From: Myrica gale
Lineage: Eukaryota; Streptophyta; Magnoliopsida; Fagales; Myricaceae
Reading direction: 5' to 3'
Length of the DNA stretch: 64,000 nucleotides
Assembly (NCBI GenBank): GCA_963930655.1
Contig: OZ005601.1
Coordinates: forward strand, 28,458,921 to 28,522,920
Below are positions 25,454 to 38,104 of the stretch, one piece after another; the stretch's first letter is position 1, and every line of letters starts with the position of its first letter. The position numbers and the translations under genes were made by a program. Below the pieces are notes generated by a model. That model did no database searches, had not been told where the DNA came from, and worked only from the letters and a program-made list of their open reading frames with translations.

Positions 25454-25461
25454 TTTATATA
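25454..25461 (-). promoter_or_regulatory. TATA box of the gibberellin 20-oxidase
   Basis: Reads TATATAAA on the minus strand, 43-50 bp upstream of the ATG at 25411. This leaves a leader of about 20 bp and places the upstream GTG at 25444 outside or at the very start of the transcript. Confidence 0.6.
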
Positions 25462-26600
25462 GAATTCTGGAACTAAGAAATGATCCCCTACGTCGATAAG
25501 GTATTAAGGACAAAGAATAAAAAACAAAAAGTAAATGATGTCTTCTAATGTAATGGAAAAAGTAAGTTATACTTGCCCAAAAACAAAGGTAAGTTCCAAT
25601 AGATGGGGCGAGTTGCTTTCGTGGGTCATTAATTTTTGTTGCTGGCTAAGTTACAAACCTCCATAATGCTATATTTTCTTGCTACTTTCACTTAGCATCA
25701 TTATTTGAGAGAACTTTCAGGTGTGAGCTGAGTCGTCAACCTTTCGTGGGAGCTTTACAACAACTTTAAACTAACCACTGTAATACTTAGAGAATGGCCG
25801 GCCATCTGCGATTCTGCCGGGAGTTGCCAGTTATTCAAAATGGATTGTGTCAACGATGGCCGGAATTCTTGACAAGTGGATGATATACATCATTTTCATT
25901 ACTAGAAAGAAATTCGTCTGTTATGATACACAAAAATAGAACTTGTGTTTTGACATTGCTTCATTATCTCTTTCGTTTGCCGAGTATATCCCTAATTATA
26001 AACTTCTCTGAGATGCGACAAAATGCTGTGATTTACCTTAAACTCTTTATTATTAGTTGTTTGTCCGATAGCCACGTTTGTCCTGGTTCGTTAAAGGATC
26101 TTGATAGGGAACCACGGTCTTGTCTATGAAAAATCTTGTACTAACAGTCTATTTAGGCGATAGGGAGAGGGAACCACCTTTATAAGTAGAGAACATATGT
26201 CCGTTAAAAAAGTCATGATATGCATGCTTATCGAGTAAGTAGTAACTATACAATTTGGTGGAATGGAAAATATCCTCACGAGGGCAGACAATTTCTCGAC
26301 CTTTCTTGTCACAATTGAGAAATTATTACCGTATGAGCAGTCTTTAATCCACCAAAAGTAGTGGGGTTGCAAGCTGGCTATGCGGGGGCCTGAATATAAC
26401 CAGAAGAGAGAGCAGAAAGGCTCGCAGAAAATGATGTGTTCCAAAAAATTGGCCTGCATATCTATGGCAAAGTTGTTTGATTTGTAGTTTTGTACCAAAT
26501 AGACAAAGACCGGATCACGTGAAGCAAATCGTCTCATTGAAATTTGAAGGAACACAAAATTTGGGCTAGTCTACCGGAATCGACGTATAGCTAACACAGG
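25462..26600. other. Gene-free stretch upstream of the gibberellin 20-oxidase
   Basis: No repeat or gene is recognised. A 143-codon minus-strand ORF at 26124-26555 shows no domain and no consistent codon pattern, and I do not call it. Confidence 0.4.
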
Positions 26601-26610
26601 CTTAATTATC

Positions 26611-26817
26611 GAGTTTGGTTACTGTGCTAAGCACTATTGTGCTGAGCATGCTGAGTCACGGCTGAGATTTAAAGCTGGAAATCCGACGCCTGTGGTTAAA
26701 CAGATCAATTAAAACATTCAAAATATTTTAATTGATATGATTGCGATTTGAGTCCTCGAATTTTGAAGCTTTTAATCTCAGTCGTGACTCAGCATGCTCA
26801 GCACAATAATCAGACTC
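26611..26817. mobile_element. MULE-type MITE with ~70-bp inverted ends, 10-bp TSD
   Basis: A perfect direct repeat CTTAATTATC flanks it (26601-26610 and 26818-26827). The left arm starts GAGTTTGGTTACTGTGC and carries TTGTGCTGAGCATGCTGAGT; the right arm in reverse starts GAGTCTGATTATTGTGC and has the same internal phrase. A 9-10-bp duplication with long inverted arms suits Mutator-like elements. It is 207 bp and non-coding. Confidence 0.8.
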
Positions 26818-26827
26818 CTTAATTATC

Positions 26828-28933
26828 TGTATTATCCCACTAAATGGATTAATAAAGGTCAAACATAAGATTTATATCTCAACGCTTGGCCTACCCTGTT
26901 CCATATAGGGAAAACAAGCTTGATCCTCTGTTCTATCCCATTAAATGAAGCGACATATGACACGTGATATATAACCACATAGTCCAATACCACTGGTAGT
27001 CTGGTAGGGACGCAGCTAGCCATGCATGCAATTTTTTTCATGCTTCATTAATCTCGATCATGATCAGTACTTTCTTTCTTGCAATTCTCTTGCTATTTAT
27101 TTTTAATTGTCCTAATTAACTTCAAAATATGCCCAATATTCTTGACTAATACATCTTGATGATCCTTTTAGTTGGCGTTTTTCATCCTCTGAGAAGAACT
27201 TATCCTCTATTTCGAAGAAGTTTTTCAACCTCGAGCCGTACGGGCCGGTTGAAATGTATATCATGTTGTTGCTATTGGTTCTTCTGCTCTCTTTTTTGTT
27301 GTCCACTTCCGTAGTAATTGAATGAGACTGGTCAATGTATTAATGGGTATTTCTAGATAACTCTTTTGAGATCCGCTCCTCTTGAATGAAAAGAAACGGG
27401 GGGGACAACGGAATATGACCTCCTTGTCGGATCATACCTCTTTTATGGCTCTTAGTGGGTCATTGGACGTTCTACCTTCAAACATTTGGAGCAACATGCT
27501 TCCATGCATATGTTTCATTCTAAGTTTTAATTAATTTGTGGGAGCTTTTATTTTGGGGTGGAGCCTTAGGCCACCGCTGAGGTAGCCTACCCCATGAGCT
27601 AGTGGCCTCTGAATAATTGATATGTCCTATAAATCATCTAGTAATTTTGATCGAAAGAAATAAGAAATACTGATGTAAATAACCAATATTGATAATCCCT
27701 TAGCCCCGTTCTTTTTATTGTTTGCCTTATAACTTGCTCCATTTTAGGATTTATTGTAGGCATGCATTTTGAACGAGCCAGAGTATTCAACTCTCTCGGT
27801 GTCTCAAGGTGATCTATTGTTGACCTCACACCAAATGGTATGTTACTAGCTAGAAAGGAGGTGTATATTCAACGAGAAGGGGGTCTAAGCCCAATTATTA
27901 AGCTTGCTCCCACTTTGTTAGACGAATCACCTGCCTAAAAGCTGCCATTCTTGGATTGTCTGTCCTCGAGGGAACTAATCGCAAAGTGGTCAATTTTCTC
28001 ATCTCACGGGTTTTGTCATATGCGTGACAAATTGTAGCTTGTTGGAAACTTGGCTTAATTATCATCACCACGTGGTATTGATTTGTAACAAATGTATAAC
28101 TATGATACAACTTTGAGCGGACATATCCTACTGTTTACAAAAAGTTAGTTATAACGGAAGACAGATATGAGATCAGAATCTGAATGTTCATTTTCGAGAT
28201 TGGATAACTTATCCTGGATCTCTTCCCTCTTAGTGGGTTAATGTCTAATAGACTTGAGAACAACTTATATGTCTAAAAATGGTCCACAGAGACCAATCCG
28301 TTCAAAATTATACCTTAAGGACTTAATTATTAAAAATCAATAACACAGGCACTGTATATGGGTAATTAAGCCTTGAAACTTTATAGCATCACCAACATGA
28401 ATTGAAAGAGTACTCTGAAGCTCTGTTCGTTCAGAACTTGAAGTGGAGAGAGAGACTCAAAGCAAGTAAATCACTTCCTTTTTTAACTCTTTTGTTGTGA
28501 ATAGTAGGATTCTTATCATAAATTACACAACCTATGCCTTCAGGCTGTATTAGTAATGATTTTGGGCAGCATCTATTGTTCTTCATTTGCTTCTGGATTG
28601 GGCAAGATTCTGTACCTCGATTTAAGCTGAAACAGAGAGCGTGGGGGAGTTGAGTCTATACACACCACAGCCAATCTACTGTCACAAATGCCACCCAAAA
28701 TTGATCCCCAACAACAAGACTTGTAGCAATATTACATTGTAGTGTAAATATTAGATACAAATGCAACATAGCAAAGTACATATAATCTCACAAAAACAGA
28801 GAAGGCAAGGGAATTGGATCCACTTGATGATTTTCAGATCCTGTTCATGAATGACAACAATCCAATCGATGACACAAACAAACAAAAAAATGAATTCTAT
28901 GGACACCACTATATGTCAATATACATATCAATT
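26828..28933. other. Gene-free stretch
   Basis: Only short ORFs without recognisable content are present, on both strands. No repeat structure stood out. Confidence 0.4.
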
Positions 28934-29833
28934 CTATAGGAAAATAAAACAATCCAAGGAGATTAGAGGATTATTAATGTCCTCTATGGGAATAGCCTCG
29001 ATGTCACTGTCAGAAAGTGCTTTTCCAACTGAAACCTCATCAATTTTAGAGCCAACTCGGTGAGTAGTTGTCTCCCTATTTCTAAAATAAGGACGTGGAC
29101 GGCTTAAGTTGTTGTTTGGACTTGCTGACCTAAAAGATTCCTTCCTCAGAGATGTTGGCACAGAGCTGGCTGTTCCAGCCTTGGAGCCAACCATACGCTT
29201 TGAATGACTTTCTGTCTGTGGGTTCGTCAAAACTGGCCCGAAACGATCACCATTAAATCTGCGGCTTGGAGAGGGCGACCTCAGTGCTCTGCTCGGTATA
29301 GAGTATGCAGGATTAGGCCCCTCAGGTTCCCTCCGGAAACTCTTCTGTCGTGTTAGAGTAGTCGGTGAGCTTGACCGGAATCTCTTCTGCGAAGTAGAGC
29401 CAGCTTTCTTCTCTGGGATAGATTGTTTGGCTGGTGCCACCATTGGTTTCGCCACCAAGTCTGACTTTCGGACATGAACTTTAGAGGGCGCAAGCAAAAT
29501 AGCATTTTCCCTGAGTGAATGGATACGGACAACATGTGGATTCTCCTTAACGCATGACCACAAGAACTCATTGGAGAATGATCTGTCTTTTGCGCTCAAG
29601 ACAGACGATGAACTTGACAACGACGAGCTTGAACCGGTAGTGTTACTAATGGTGCATGTGGGGGACGAAACGGAAGAAGTTGAAGCAGTAGGGGAAGGAG
29701 GACAAGGGGAAATTTTGTTTGAGTGAGGGATCGAAATCTTCGTAGCTTGTGAGATTACAGCCTTGTCTTGGACGTGGCTAAATTCCTCTAGGGAATGTCT
29801 CTTGGGTCTGCATTTGCTTATGCACGAACCCAT
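28934..29833 (-). CDS. Single-exon gene for a predicted acylated, Ser-rich protein (299 aa), function unknown
   Basis: The protein starts MGSCISKC: Gly2 fits N-myristoylation, and Cys4 and Cys8 fit palmitoylation, so it is probably anchored to the plasma membrane. A basic patch follows (KCRPKRHS). Residues 45-80 are almost all Ser/Thr/Pro. A conserved-looking block FSNEFLWSCVKENPH lies at 86-100. Residues ~145-270 are rich in basic and Ser-Pro phrases (RSSSPTTLTRQKSFRRE, RSPSPSRRF, RSASPNN), which are plausible kinase sites. It ends in an acidic helix-like stretch and LISLDCFIFL. I do not know a function. It resembles plant proteins annotated only as uncharacterised or Ser/Arg-repetitive (the At1g65710 type comes to mind, from memory and unverified). 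The ATG is supported by the acylation signal, an upstream TATA-like box and the intact 900-bp frame. Confidence 0.85.
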   Translation of the reverse strand: MGSCISKCRPKRHSLEEFSHVQDKAVISQATKISIPHSNKISPCPPSPTASTSSVSSPTCTISNTTGSSSSLSSSSSVLSAKDRSFSNEFLWSCVKENPHVVRIHSLRENAILLAPSKVHVRKSDLVAKPMVAPAKQSIPEKKAGSTSQKRFRSSSPTTLTRQKSFRREPEGPNPAYSIPSRALRSPSPSRRFNGDRFGPVLTNPQTESHSKRMVGSKAGTASSVPTSLRKESFRSASPNNNLSRPRPYFRNRETTTHRVGSKIDEVSVGKALSDSDIEAIPIEDINNPLISLDCFIFL

Positions 29834-29905
29834 TGGATGGATTTTGCGTCAGGATGTTAGGAAACAAGAATATGACAATAGGCATACCGAACAGAGTAAA
29901 CGTTT

Positions 29906-29912
29906 CTATATA
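29906..29912 (-). promoter_or_regulatory. TATA-like box of the acylated Ser-rich protein gene
   Basis: Reads TATATAG on the minus strand (CCTTATATAGA context), ~75 bp upstream of the start codon. Confidence 0.4.
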
Positions 29913-30409
29913 AGGTCTTCTAGTTGAATGTGAAAAGGAAAAGGGAAAAGCGGAGGAATGGCTTTTGCTTTTGTTCTTTTACTTTTTTCAGATATTTGAA
30001 TTTGGTTGCCGGGTATGAAACCCGTTGGATAACGGTCGTGTAGAGGGAATGATCAATGATGTTGTCTACCTTTTTATCTTGTCCATTTTCCCTTTCAACT
30101 TAGCCGGCACCAAATAGTGGCTTTTGATCCACTACTAGACTGTTGGCTATGCAGAAGAAAGCCATGTGCCCTTCATGTGCCACATGCGTCCGGTCTCCCC
30201 CTCCACCCCTAAATAGAGATTTCAAACCAGATAGCACCATTCTGTAGCCTGCAAAGCTCGCCCTATCAAAGCCCTAAAGTTTTAAGAGACCACCATCGAA
30301 AGTTCGTGCGGGTGTCAGATTCAATTGCCCTTTCTTAACGTTTATCTTCCCTTTCTCCTTTTTTTTCTTCTTTTTTAATATTTTAAATTTTGCCCTTAAA
30401 GTTATTCTC

Positions 30410-30535
30410 TATTTTATTTTATTGTTCTAGTCAACATAAGAGCAGGACAAACCTACGGATTGATGATTGAACACCAAACCTACCCTTTCCAAAAGAGAAG
30501 GGATATCACTTGAGCTAAGACTCATAGCCAATGTG
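30410..30535 (-). mobile_element. tRNA-derived SINE (remnant)
   Basis: On the minus strand it starts near GGCTATGAGTCTTAGCTCAA, a polymerase III A-box-like head, then has CCTTCTCTTTTGGAAAGGG and a weak B box (GTGTTCAATC), and ends in an AT-rich tail (AATAAAATAAAATAG). It is related in layout to the better preserved copy at 58278-58388. No clean target duplication was found. Confidence 0.55.
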
Positions 30536-31413
30536 GAGAATGCAATATGAATCTAACTGCCTTATTCTAAAGCAAAAACTATTCGGCTCATTGGGCACGC
30601 AAAAACTAGGTTGGTCTCAATCAATTGGACCCTAAATTTGGGCTAGCTGGGCCCAAAGGAATACCGGGCCAAATAGATTTCCATGCATGTACAAAATAAA
30701 TTCATTTCTCGGGAATTAAAGTACATACATTTCGTCTTCTAGCTACTAAGCTCTTTAGTTTGCGTGGCAAGGAGTACGGAATATAAGTACATACATCCTC
30801 ATTCCTCACTCCTCCTATTTTACTATTTCTTTTCTGGGCCCGTCAATTAATATTTTCTAATTAAATAGTATCTGGCTCACCCAAATCAGGCCCAGAGACA
30901 CGAGGCTTTAGAACGGGCCGGGTTCAATTCAATCATAAGAAAGACATTTCGGGCTACGTACGTTTACCCCATCTATTACAATTATGATCTAGTGTTGGTA
31001 TGCGGTATCAGTGTAGTCTAGTTTGCCGTAGACCCTTTGAGAATTGCTACTATTTGAAGACACTTTAGTAGAGCTGATCAGTGCCACCGGAAAATCGGCA
31101 CCGGCACCGACACCGGGTTGCCGGTATCCGGCTTCACCACTGCGGATATAGATTTTGTGTTTTGGACAAAACCTAGTGGTATTCCCGATTCCGGGGTTAC
31201 CCGGCACCGGGAACCGGGATGTTTTTTTCTTTGTTTTTTTTTACACTTAACAAAACTTACCCTCCCCTCCCCCCAGTTTTCATTTTCTCCGTGTTTCACA
31301 CAGACCCACCCCCCCAAAATCCCGATGGTCTCCTCCAGCCCTCCGAGTCCTAGCTTAATTTAGTTACTACCTTCGGCCTGAAAGTCCCTCCAGACTTCTC
31401 CACTAGTCCAAGG

Positions 31414-31714
31414 GTGAAGATAATGGTAGCCATAAAGCGAGTCGTCGATTATGCTGTGAAAATATGAGTTAAATCCGATGAAGTAACCTCCTGTTGTGAT
31501 CTGTATGGTTTGATTCGAAAGGGTGTTTCATTTCTCAGAGGTTGTGGCCGTCACTATGGGTCCAGCACGGAGTGTTGACACTCTCACAACAGGGCTCGCC
31601 ATGGGTGCTGATCGGGGCATTCATGTGGAGTTCAGTGGGGCTCTGTACCCGCTCTCAGTTGCCAAGCTTTTGAAGGCGCTCGTGGAAGTTGAGAAGCCTG
31701 GGTTCTCATTCTTG
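31414..31714 (+). pseudogene. ETFB: Captured electron transfer flavoprotein beta-subunit fragment
   Basis: The first piece (31414-31470) reads VKIMVAIKRVVDYAVKI, then TGA at 31465-31467, then VKSDE; this is the ETFB N-terminus. The normal ATG has become GTG and a CGA-type Arg codon has become TGA. A second exon piece, after an AG acceptor at 31537-31538, reads [13 protein letters not shown] then [17 protein letters not shown] and [19 protein letters not shown], and ends at a GT donor after 31714. The ~35 residues normally between them are missing and nothing follows downstream. ETFB is the mitochondrial matrix partner that passes electrons from dehydrogenases to ETF-ubiquinone oxidoreductase. 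This copy cannot be functional. The splice sites show that it came from genomic DNA rather than from mRNA. Confidence 0.88.
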
Positions 31715-32284
31715 GTAAGCAGGTTTGTCTCTTTTAGTTCTGACGGAATGGGTGTCTTTTTTTTTCTTTTTCTTTTTTTGGTCTAAAATTATGAGTTCCT
31801 ACAAGTAGTTGTCGTGGAGCTACTTGGCTCTTTTCTTATTGTTGGCAAAAAGGACGCAGAGCCTCCTCTTTTGGGCTCTGTTGAAGTGCTTGTTTATTTA
31901 CTTATCGATGGTCGCTGAATGAGTCTTGTTTGGCTGGGCATTGGAGGCTCTGATTATTGAACTTAGATAATGCTAAAGCCAGTTTAGAAGTTCTTATTAC
32001 TGGTCTACAATTCTTGAGGGATAAAGTAATAATTACTCAGGTAGTATTCACGTGTATAGAAGAATTTTCTCTTTCTGTTTGAATCAGTACTAGATGAGTG
32101 AATGCTTGTTTATAAGGGTAGTTTGTGGCACATCTTGTAGACTTGCACCTCTTGTGATTAGTTAGTAGCTGCTGATTGGAGATCGTTTTGAGCTTATGAA
32201 TTTTGGGTTCCTTATTTGGGATTATCATGTTTGATTATGCGTGGGTCATTACTGCAAACCTGAATATAGGAAGGAAAATAATGA

Positions 32285-33143
<859 letters not shown>

Positions 33144-33581
33144 GTTTGTATTTATGCTTTTTGCCATTCCAATTAGAGAAAAGAGTGGATAAATATTAGA
33201 TTTTGGGTTGGATTATTGATTTTGGATTGGATTGTATTAGTGTAGAGTTTATATTTTCTATGTGCGTAATATGTTAAAAAAATGGTTCAATATGAATGTA
33301 GGATTACCGGAAACCGCCACCGCTAAGGGCCGATTTTTGCCCTTAACGGTGTAGATGTAGGTGACATTTTTTTTAAAACCGGCAAATCCGGTGTAGGTGC
33401 CGGTTTTGGCCAAAACCGGCACCTACACCGGGGTTGAACAGCCCTACACCTTAGCAAGCATAGAAGCTTTTCAAATTGATATCCATCTGATTACCCACAA
33501 ATTATATATATGACCCCAAAAACAGACTGACAAGGAGCACCAGAATTTTTTATGAATACCCGAAATAATATTAGACCAAAG

Positions 33582-34043
33582 TAGGGCTGCACAACCGGAA
33601 TGCGGTCCGGTTTTTCGGACCGCATTCCGGTCCGGACCGCATTGCGCTCCTTAAATATTATAGGACCGGACCGGACCACTTATAAGTGGTCCGGTCCGGT
33701 CCGGTTTCACTAAATGCGGTCCGGACCGGTTTTAATTTTTTTTTAATTTTTTTAATTTTTTAAAATTTTTTCAAAATTTTTTTTAGGTTAATTTCAAATG
33801 GGAAGTGTATATAAAAATGTTAAGTTTTAGTTTAGATAAAAATTAAACGTTTTATGTTTATAATTTGTATTAAAAATATAAAAAATATATATATTTTTTA
33901 TTTTTTTAATAAATGCAGTCCGGTCCGGTTCGGACCGCGTTTATTAAAAAAGAGGACCGGACCGCATTTTAAGAAAAAGGACCGGACCGAAAATCCGGTC
34001 CAATTTTCCAGTCCGGTCTGCGGTCTGGTTCTGTTCACCCCTA
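33582..34043. mobile_element. GC-rich hAT foldback MITE (copy 2), TSD GACCAAAG
   Basis: A perfect 8-bp duplication GACCAAAG flanks it (33574-33581 and 34044-34051). It starts TAGGGCTGCACAACCGG and ends CTGTTCACCCCTA. Both halves are dense in GGTCCGGACC words that can fold on themselves, around an AT-rich centre. It is nearly the same as 2297-2768. It lies only ~130 bp from the Pack-hAT and has the same type of end. 462 bp, non-coding. Confidence 0.9.
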
Positions 34044-34675
34044 GACCAAAGCATAAAGAGAAAAAATAAATAAATAAAGGGAAAAAAAGGAAATGTACTT
34101 AGATTCCGTACGTTGGACTATTACACAGCAAACGCTTGTTCCCATTTGTTAGATTTGTCGTTAAAAGGACACACTCACAATGAATGACACCCATTCACTT
34201 GCTCAACTCCACTGGTTCCAATCATCCAGGTGGCAAACACGATAATGGTGCATGCATCCAGGTCACAAAAGTAGACAAAAGCAGAACTTTAGTACAAAGG
34301 ACTAGCGATAAACGTTTCAGAAAATGCCACTTGTATGCGATAATTCTACAAGAAATATCCTGTGCAAAAAAGAGAAAAACACGCAAAAGCTGAACTGCAC
34401 GCGCTTCAGATTCAAGAGAAACACATCAATGATCACTAAAACCCAAGTACACTTCGAAGTAGACTAACGAATATATATAATCACTAGGAATGTCATCATC
34501 TACCACCAAAAGAAGATGGCAGAAAAAGGAGTACGGAGACAGAGGAGAACAAGCAGGAGGCCGTCTCATGATACATAATCTACGTATCAAGTCAATGGCC
34601 ATAAAACAAGCAAGGACGGTGATACGTACTAATAGCAAACGGTGGTAGTAAGGTAGTGATAATTAGACAAATTAC

Positions 34676-36011
34676 CAAAGGCGGATCCAGGGGGGTGCGG
34701 CCCTGGGCGGCCGCCCCCCATTGGATCTGCCAAAATTAATTTTTACTTGTAAAAAAATTTTATTTTTTTATTTTTTATTATAAGCTGGTAAGGGCCTATG
34801 GGGCCCGATCCCCATAGGCCCAGGTCAACCTTGGTTTTAAGCTTGTATGACTTGGTTTTAAGTGTGTATTGATTGATTATACTTTCAGTAGCCTCGGCCG
34901 GTTAAAGGTGCTAGAGAAATCGTCAGATAGTTTTTACTTGGCAAATGTGGACCTCCTTCTACGTGGACCTGGACCACCTGGTGCTAGAGAAATCAAGTCT
35001 TTTGAGTTTTGTTTTTCCTGTAAATGAGTATACGTGTATCTTAGTTATACATACTGTCTCTTTATTACTTCTTTCTTTTAGTTTTTAAAGTATATTTTAT
35101 TTGGAGTGGAAGATTTGACAATTTGATATTTGCATCTTAACTGGACATTGTGAGACAACTAGTGCTTTGATCAAACCTAATTAATGTCTTTGCAGTTGTA
35201 TACTAACGATGGTAAATCCCCTCGTAGCCTATACGACACTGCCAATTTATTGAACAATTTGGGCAATTTATAGTTAACAGCAAATTTTCCATACTATTAT
35301 AGGAATTATAATGCAATACTTCTCAGTTATTTTTGTCCATACTATTTTTGTAGTATTTGATACTGAAAATTCTAGTGTATATCCCCCTTGACTCTCAGCT
35401 CTCTCTTAATCTCATTATTTAGATTTTTGACGGTTTTAATTTTTGCAGGATACTCGAGATTTTACACTTGAAAATTGCTGGACCTTCGACCCCTACTATG
35501 TCCCTCTATTCAAGATTCTCTCTCTACAATTAAGTAGAAAATTTCATTTATTTAGTATGCTAAAAATGCTTTAGGGTTTGAAATTTTTTGAGTTGTGAAA
35601 TTGTTGGAGGATGAGATTGAATTGGTTTGGATATCTTAGGGATATAGAGGTTTCTACCTAGAAATTTCTAATTTTTTTAATTTTTTTTCGAAAATAAATA
35701 GAAATCCACTCATATTTTTGGGTCCCGATTTGTTTTGGATTTTTCATGCCCTTGAATTCCGGTGGAGTTTCTGCTGCTCAAACTAACATTTTCTTATATA
35801 TATATATAAGATGCAAATTAGTAGGATCTAATTGCCACTTTCAGTCTTAGCAAATAGTACGTACGTGTATTTTAAAAATTTTGATGCTTTTAATCCTTAA
35901 TTTTCGATATTTTAACTTTAAGACACTTTTTGCATTACGTTGGAATTTTTTTTTTGTCATTTCGTCTTATGTATCCGACCCCCTTCAAATTGGATCCTGG
36001 ATCCGCCACTG
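34676..36011. mobile_element. Non-autonomous hAT element, TSD CAAATTAC
   Basis: A perfect 8-bp duplication CAAATTAC flanks it (34668-34675 and 36012-36019). The left end is CAAAGGCGGATCCAG and the right end is CTGGATCCGCCACTG. The 1336-bp interior has no transposase; near the right end it shares GCATTACG...TTTTTGTCATTT with the element at 47948-49499. It inserted ~70 bp beyond the stop codon of the small gene at 36079-36369. Confidence 0.9.
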
Positions 36012-36078
36012 CAAATTACAATGGCAATTGTTGTAATGCGGTGCCATCCTACGATGGGTATGGAAATATGGTATTCTC

Positions 36079-36369
36079 CTATTTGCCATGTGAGGAATTG
36101 GGTGGTGGATCAACCTCTGGGCAGCTACCGGACTTCTTGGACAAGGCCTTGGGAGCTCCAGATGAAGAGGATCCAGGGTTACAGAGAACAGAGCCAATAG
36201 ATTGGACAGTGTAGTCAAACATCATTGTCTTCACTAACCTCCTCTTCGGTGGAATTACACTTCCATTCTTTGGTGTGAACCATGGTTGTGTCTTGCCCCC
36301 GACCGCTTCCTGATCCTTCGAGTTCACTCCCTCAACCATCTCTGGCGTTGGCTTGGCCTTGGCACTCAT
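36079..36369 (-). CDS. Small plant protein with SV-P-KRR-VK-MMFD core (96 aa), function unknown
   Basis: The 96-residue product has an acidic/Lys-rich N-terminus (MSAKAKPTPEMVEG), a core with SVIPPKRRLVKTMMFD at about 42-57, then VQSIGSV, a Gly/Ser run and a polar tail. There is no signal peptide or membrane segment. The same core is found in three other minus-strand frames in this window (50287, 60721 and 63654). Divergence outside the core with retention of the core argues for a real gene family. A TATA box (36545-36552) and a GA-rich leader lie upstream. I do not recognise the family; the basic KRR/K pattern could bind nucleic acid or another protein, but that is a guess. A hAT element starts ~70 bp downstream of the stop. 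Confidence 0.7.
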   Translation of the reverse strand: MSAKAKPTPEMVEGVNSKDQEAVGGKTQPWFTPKNGSVIPPKRRLVKTMMFDYTVQSIGSVLCNPGSSSSGAPKALSKKSGSCPEVDPPPNSSHGK

Positions 36370-36544
36370 TTCCTCGCTTTGTTCTGCCTCTCTTTTTGCT
36401 GCCTACGTGCCCGCTTCTTTTTGTCAAAGAATAACTGCGAAGTAATATTAGAAAACTCTCTCGTTCTCTCTCGCTAGTCGCTCCCTCTCTCACTCTCAAA
36501 TGCAGTGCTTTATGTTCCAGTTGAAAGAAACTGGAACTCTTGAG

Positions 36545-36552
36545 TTTTTATA
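36545..36552 (-). promoter_or_regulatory. TATA box of the 36-kb small gene
   Basis: Reads TATAAAAA on the minus strand, ~180 bp upstream of the ATG. Between them is a purine-rich leader (GAGAGTGAGAGAGGGAG). Confidence 0.5.
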
Positions 36553-37905
36553 AAGCCAATGGGAGCAAAAGTTGGTCATGATACGTGAGGAGATTCAAAG
36601 TTTTCCTTCGAATCAGACAAGATCAGGAATTTAATGTGGATTAGGCCTACATGGGCCACATGAATATTTTACCATTCCATGGAGCTTTCTGCACAGATAT
36701 TCCTACACATGGTTTTCTCATTTGAGAAAGTAGAGGCATCAATTGACCCACTCTAAGGGAGAAAAAGGAAGTAAATCTAGTGGGATATTATTGTAGCTTG
36801 ACTTTTTACCCTGATCAAATAGAACTCGGAAGTTCCTCCACTGTAATTGGGCATATTGTCCACAGTCGTGCGAACTATTAATGACCAGATTCCACTAAAA
36901 TCTAATGAACACGCCGTATCATTCTTAACTTGAAGAACAATCCCAATAAGAGATAAGTTGCATGACAAAGAAACCTGATCCTTTTTTAAACATTTGTTTG
37001 GTTCGTAGTTGTGCCCACCATTTGTGGCAGGCCAGATTCTATAGACAAAACTAGAGATATGATTCTGACGCGGCTTTATAGTTTTTCCTGTTTTAAATCT
37101 AGTCACAAAAACTAGATAATGATACTATATGTAAATTCTCTTTTAGCCATGATTAATACTTATAGATGGAATTAAACTATTATAACAATGAGTAGGCCGT
37201 AGGTAATTAAATTCACCCATTTCAATTAGTTTGAATTTTTAGAATCAAGGTGTGATTAACATGGAGGCACGAGTATTTAACTCTAACTCCACTCTACTGC
37301 CTATTTTGAAAAGTTAGGAAAAACTTCATTTTATACCCTTAAACTATACTATCAATGTCATTTTGGAAATTAAATTGATTACATTGAACAATCAAAGTAC
37401 TATAATTTATCAATATATATCCGTCCTCAAATAAGATTTGACTGCCGAAATTGTGTCATATACCCCATAATTGGGGACTTAAAAGTGATTTTTCTCCTTA
37501 AAAAAATAAAACTCTACTCATTGAAGTGAAATAAGATGATAACTATAGTTCTAAATCTCTAAGCTCATGTAGTGATCTTTTCCACTCTACTAATTAATCA
37601 CACAAAACGGGAATTAGATGGAGAGGAATTTCTCTTGGGGTAAGGTATTAGAGAATATAATTCAAATAATAAAATATATCTCTTCTTGTCAATTTAAATT
37701 TTTGGCATAAATAGTAATTTCACACAGTATCAAAATCGAGATCCTAAATTCGAGACCTTACAATATTAGAAAATAAAATTTATCTTTTTTTATAATCAAT
37801 TTAAACTTTTCAGATTAGTTTCACGATGCTCCGGTTCGCTAAATTACCAGCTACATGTGACATTGATGTGTCATCACGTGGGGGAAAACAGTGCTAACCA
37901 ATTAA
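36553..37905. other. Gene-free stretch
   Basis: No recognisable coding or repeat structure apart from AT-rich DNA. Confidence 0.35.
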
Positions 37906-38104
37906 GGTTGTGTTTGTGTTGTAAAATTTTAGTGTTGTTAAAATTTTAGGTATTGGGTTTAGTGAAAAAGTGAAGAGAGAGATAATTTTTTATATTTTTT
38001 GTAGTAAATAGTAATGATTTGATGGGGGAGAGAGAGATTATATTGTAATATTTAATTGTATTAAACTTTTAGAGGGGGTAAAATTTTGGTACACAAACGC
38101 ACCC
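37906..38104. mobile_element. Tourist-like (PIF/Harbinger) MITE, TSD TAA
   Basis: TAA flanks both sides (37903-37905 and 38105-38107). The left end is GGTTGTGTTTGTGT and the right end in reverse is GGGTGCGTTTGTGT. This is the best preserved member of a family also seen at 3100, 5264, 5634, 9184 and 46410. 199 bp, non-coding. Confidence 0.8.

Noticed and set aside
26124..26555. 143-codon minus-strand ORF
   Set aside because: No recognisable motif or partner exon.
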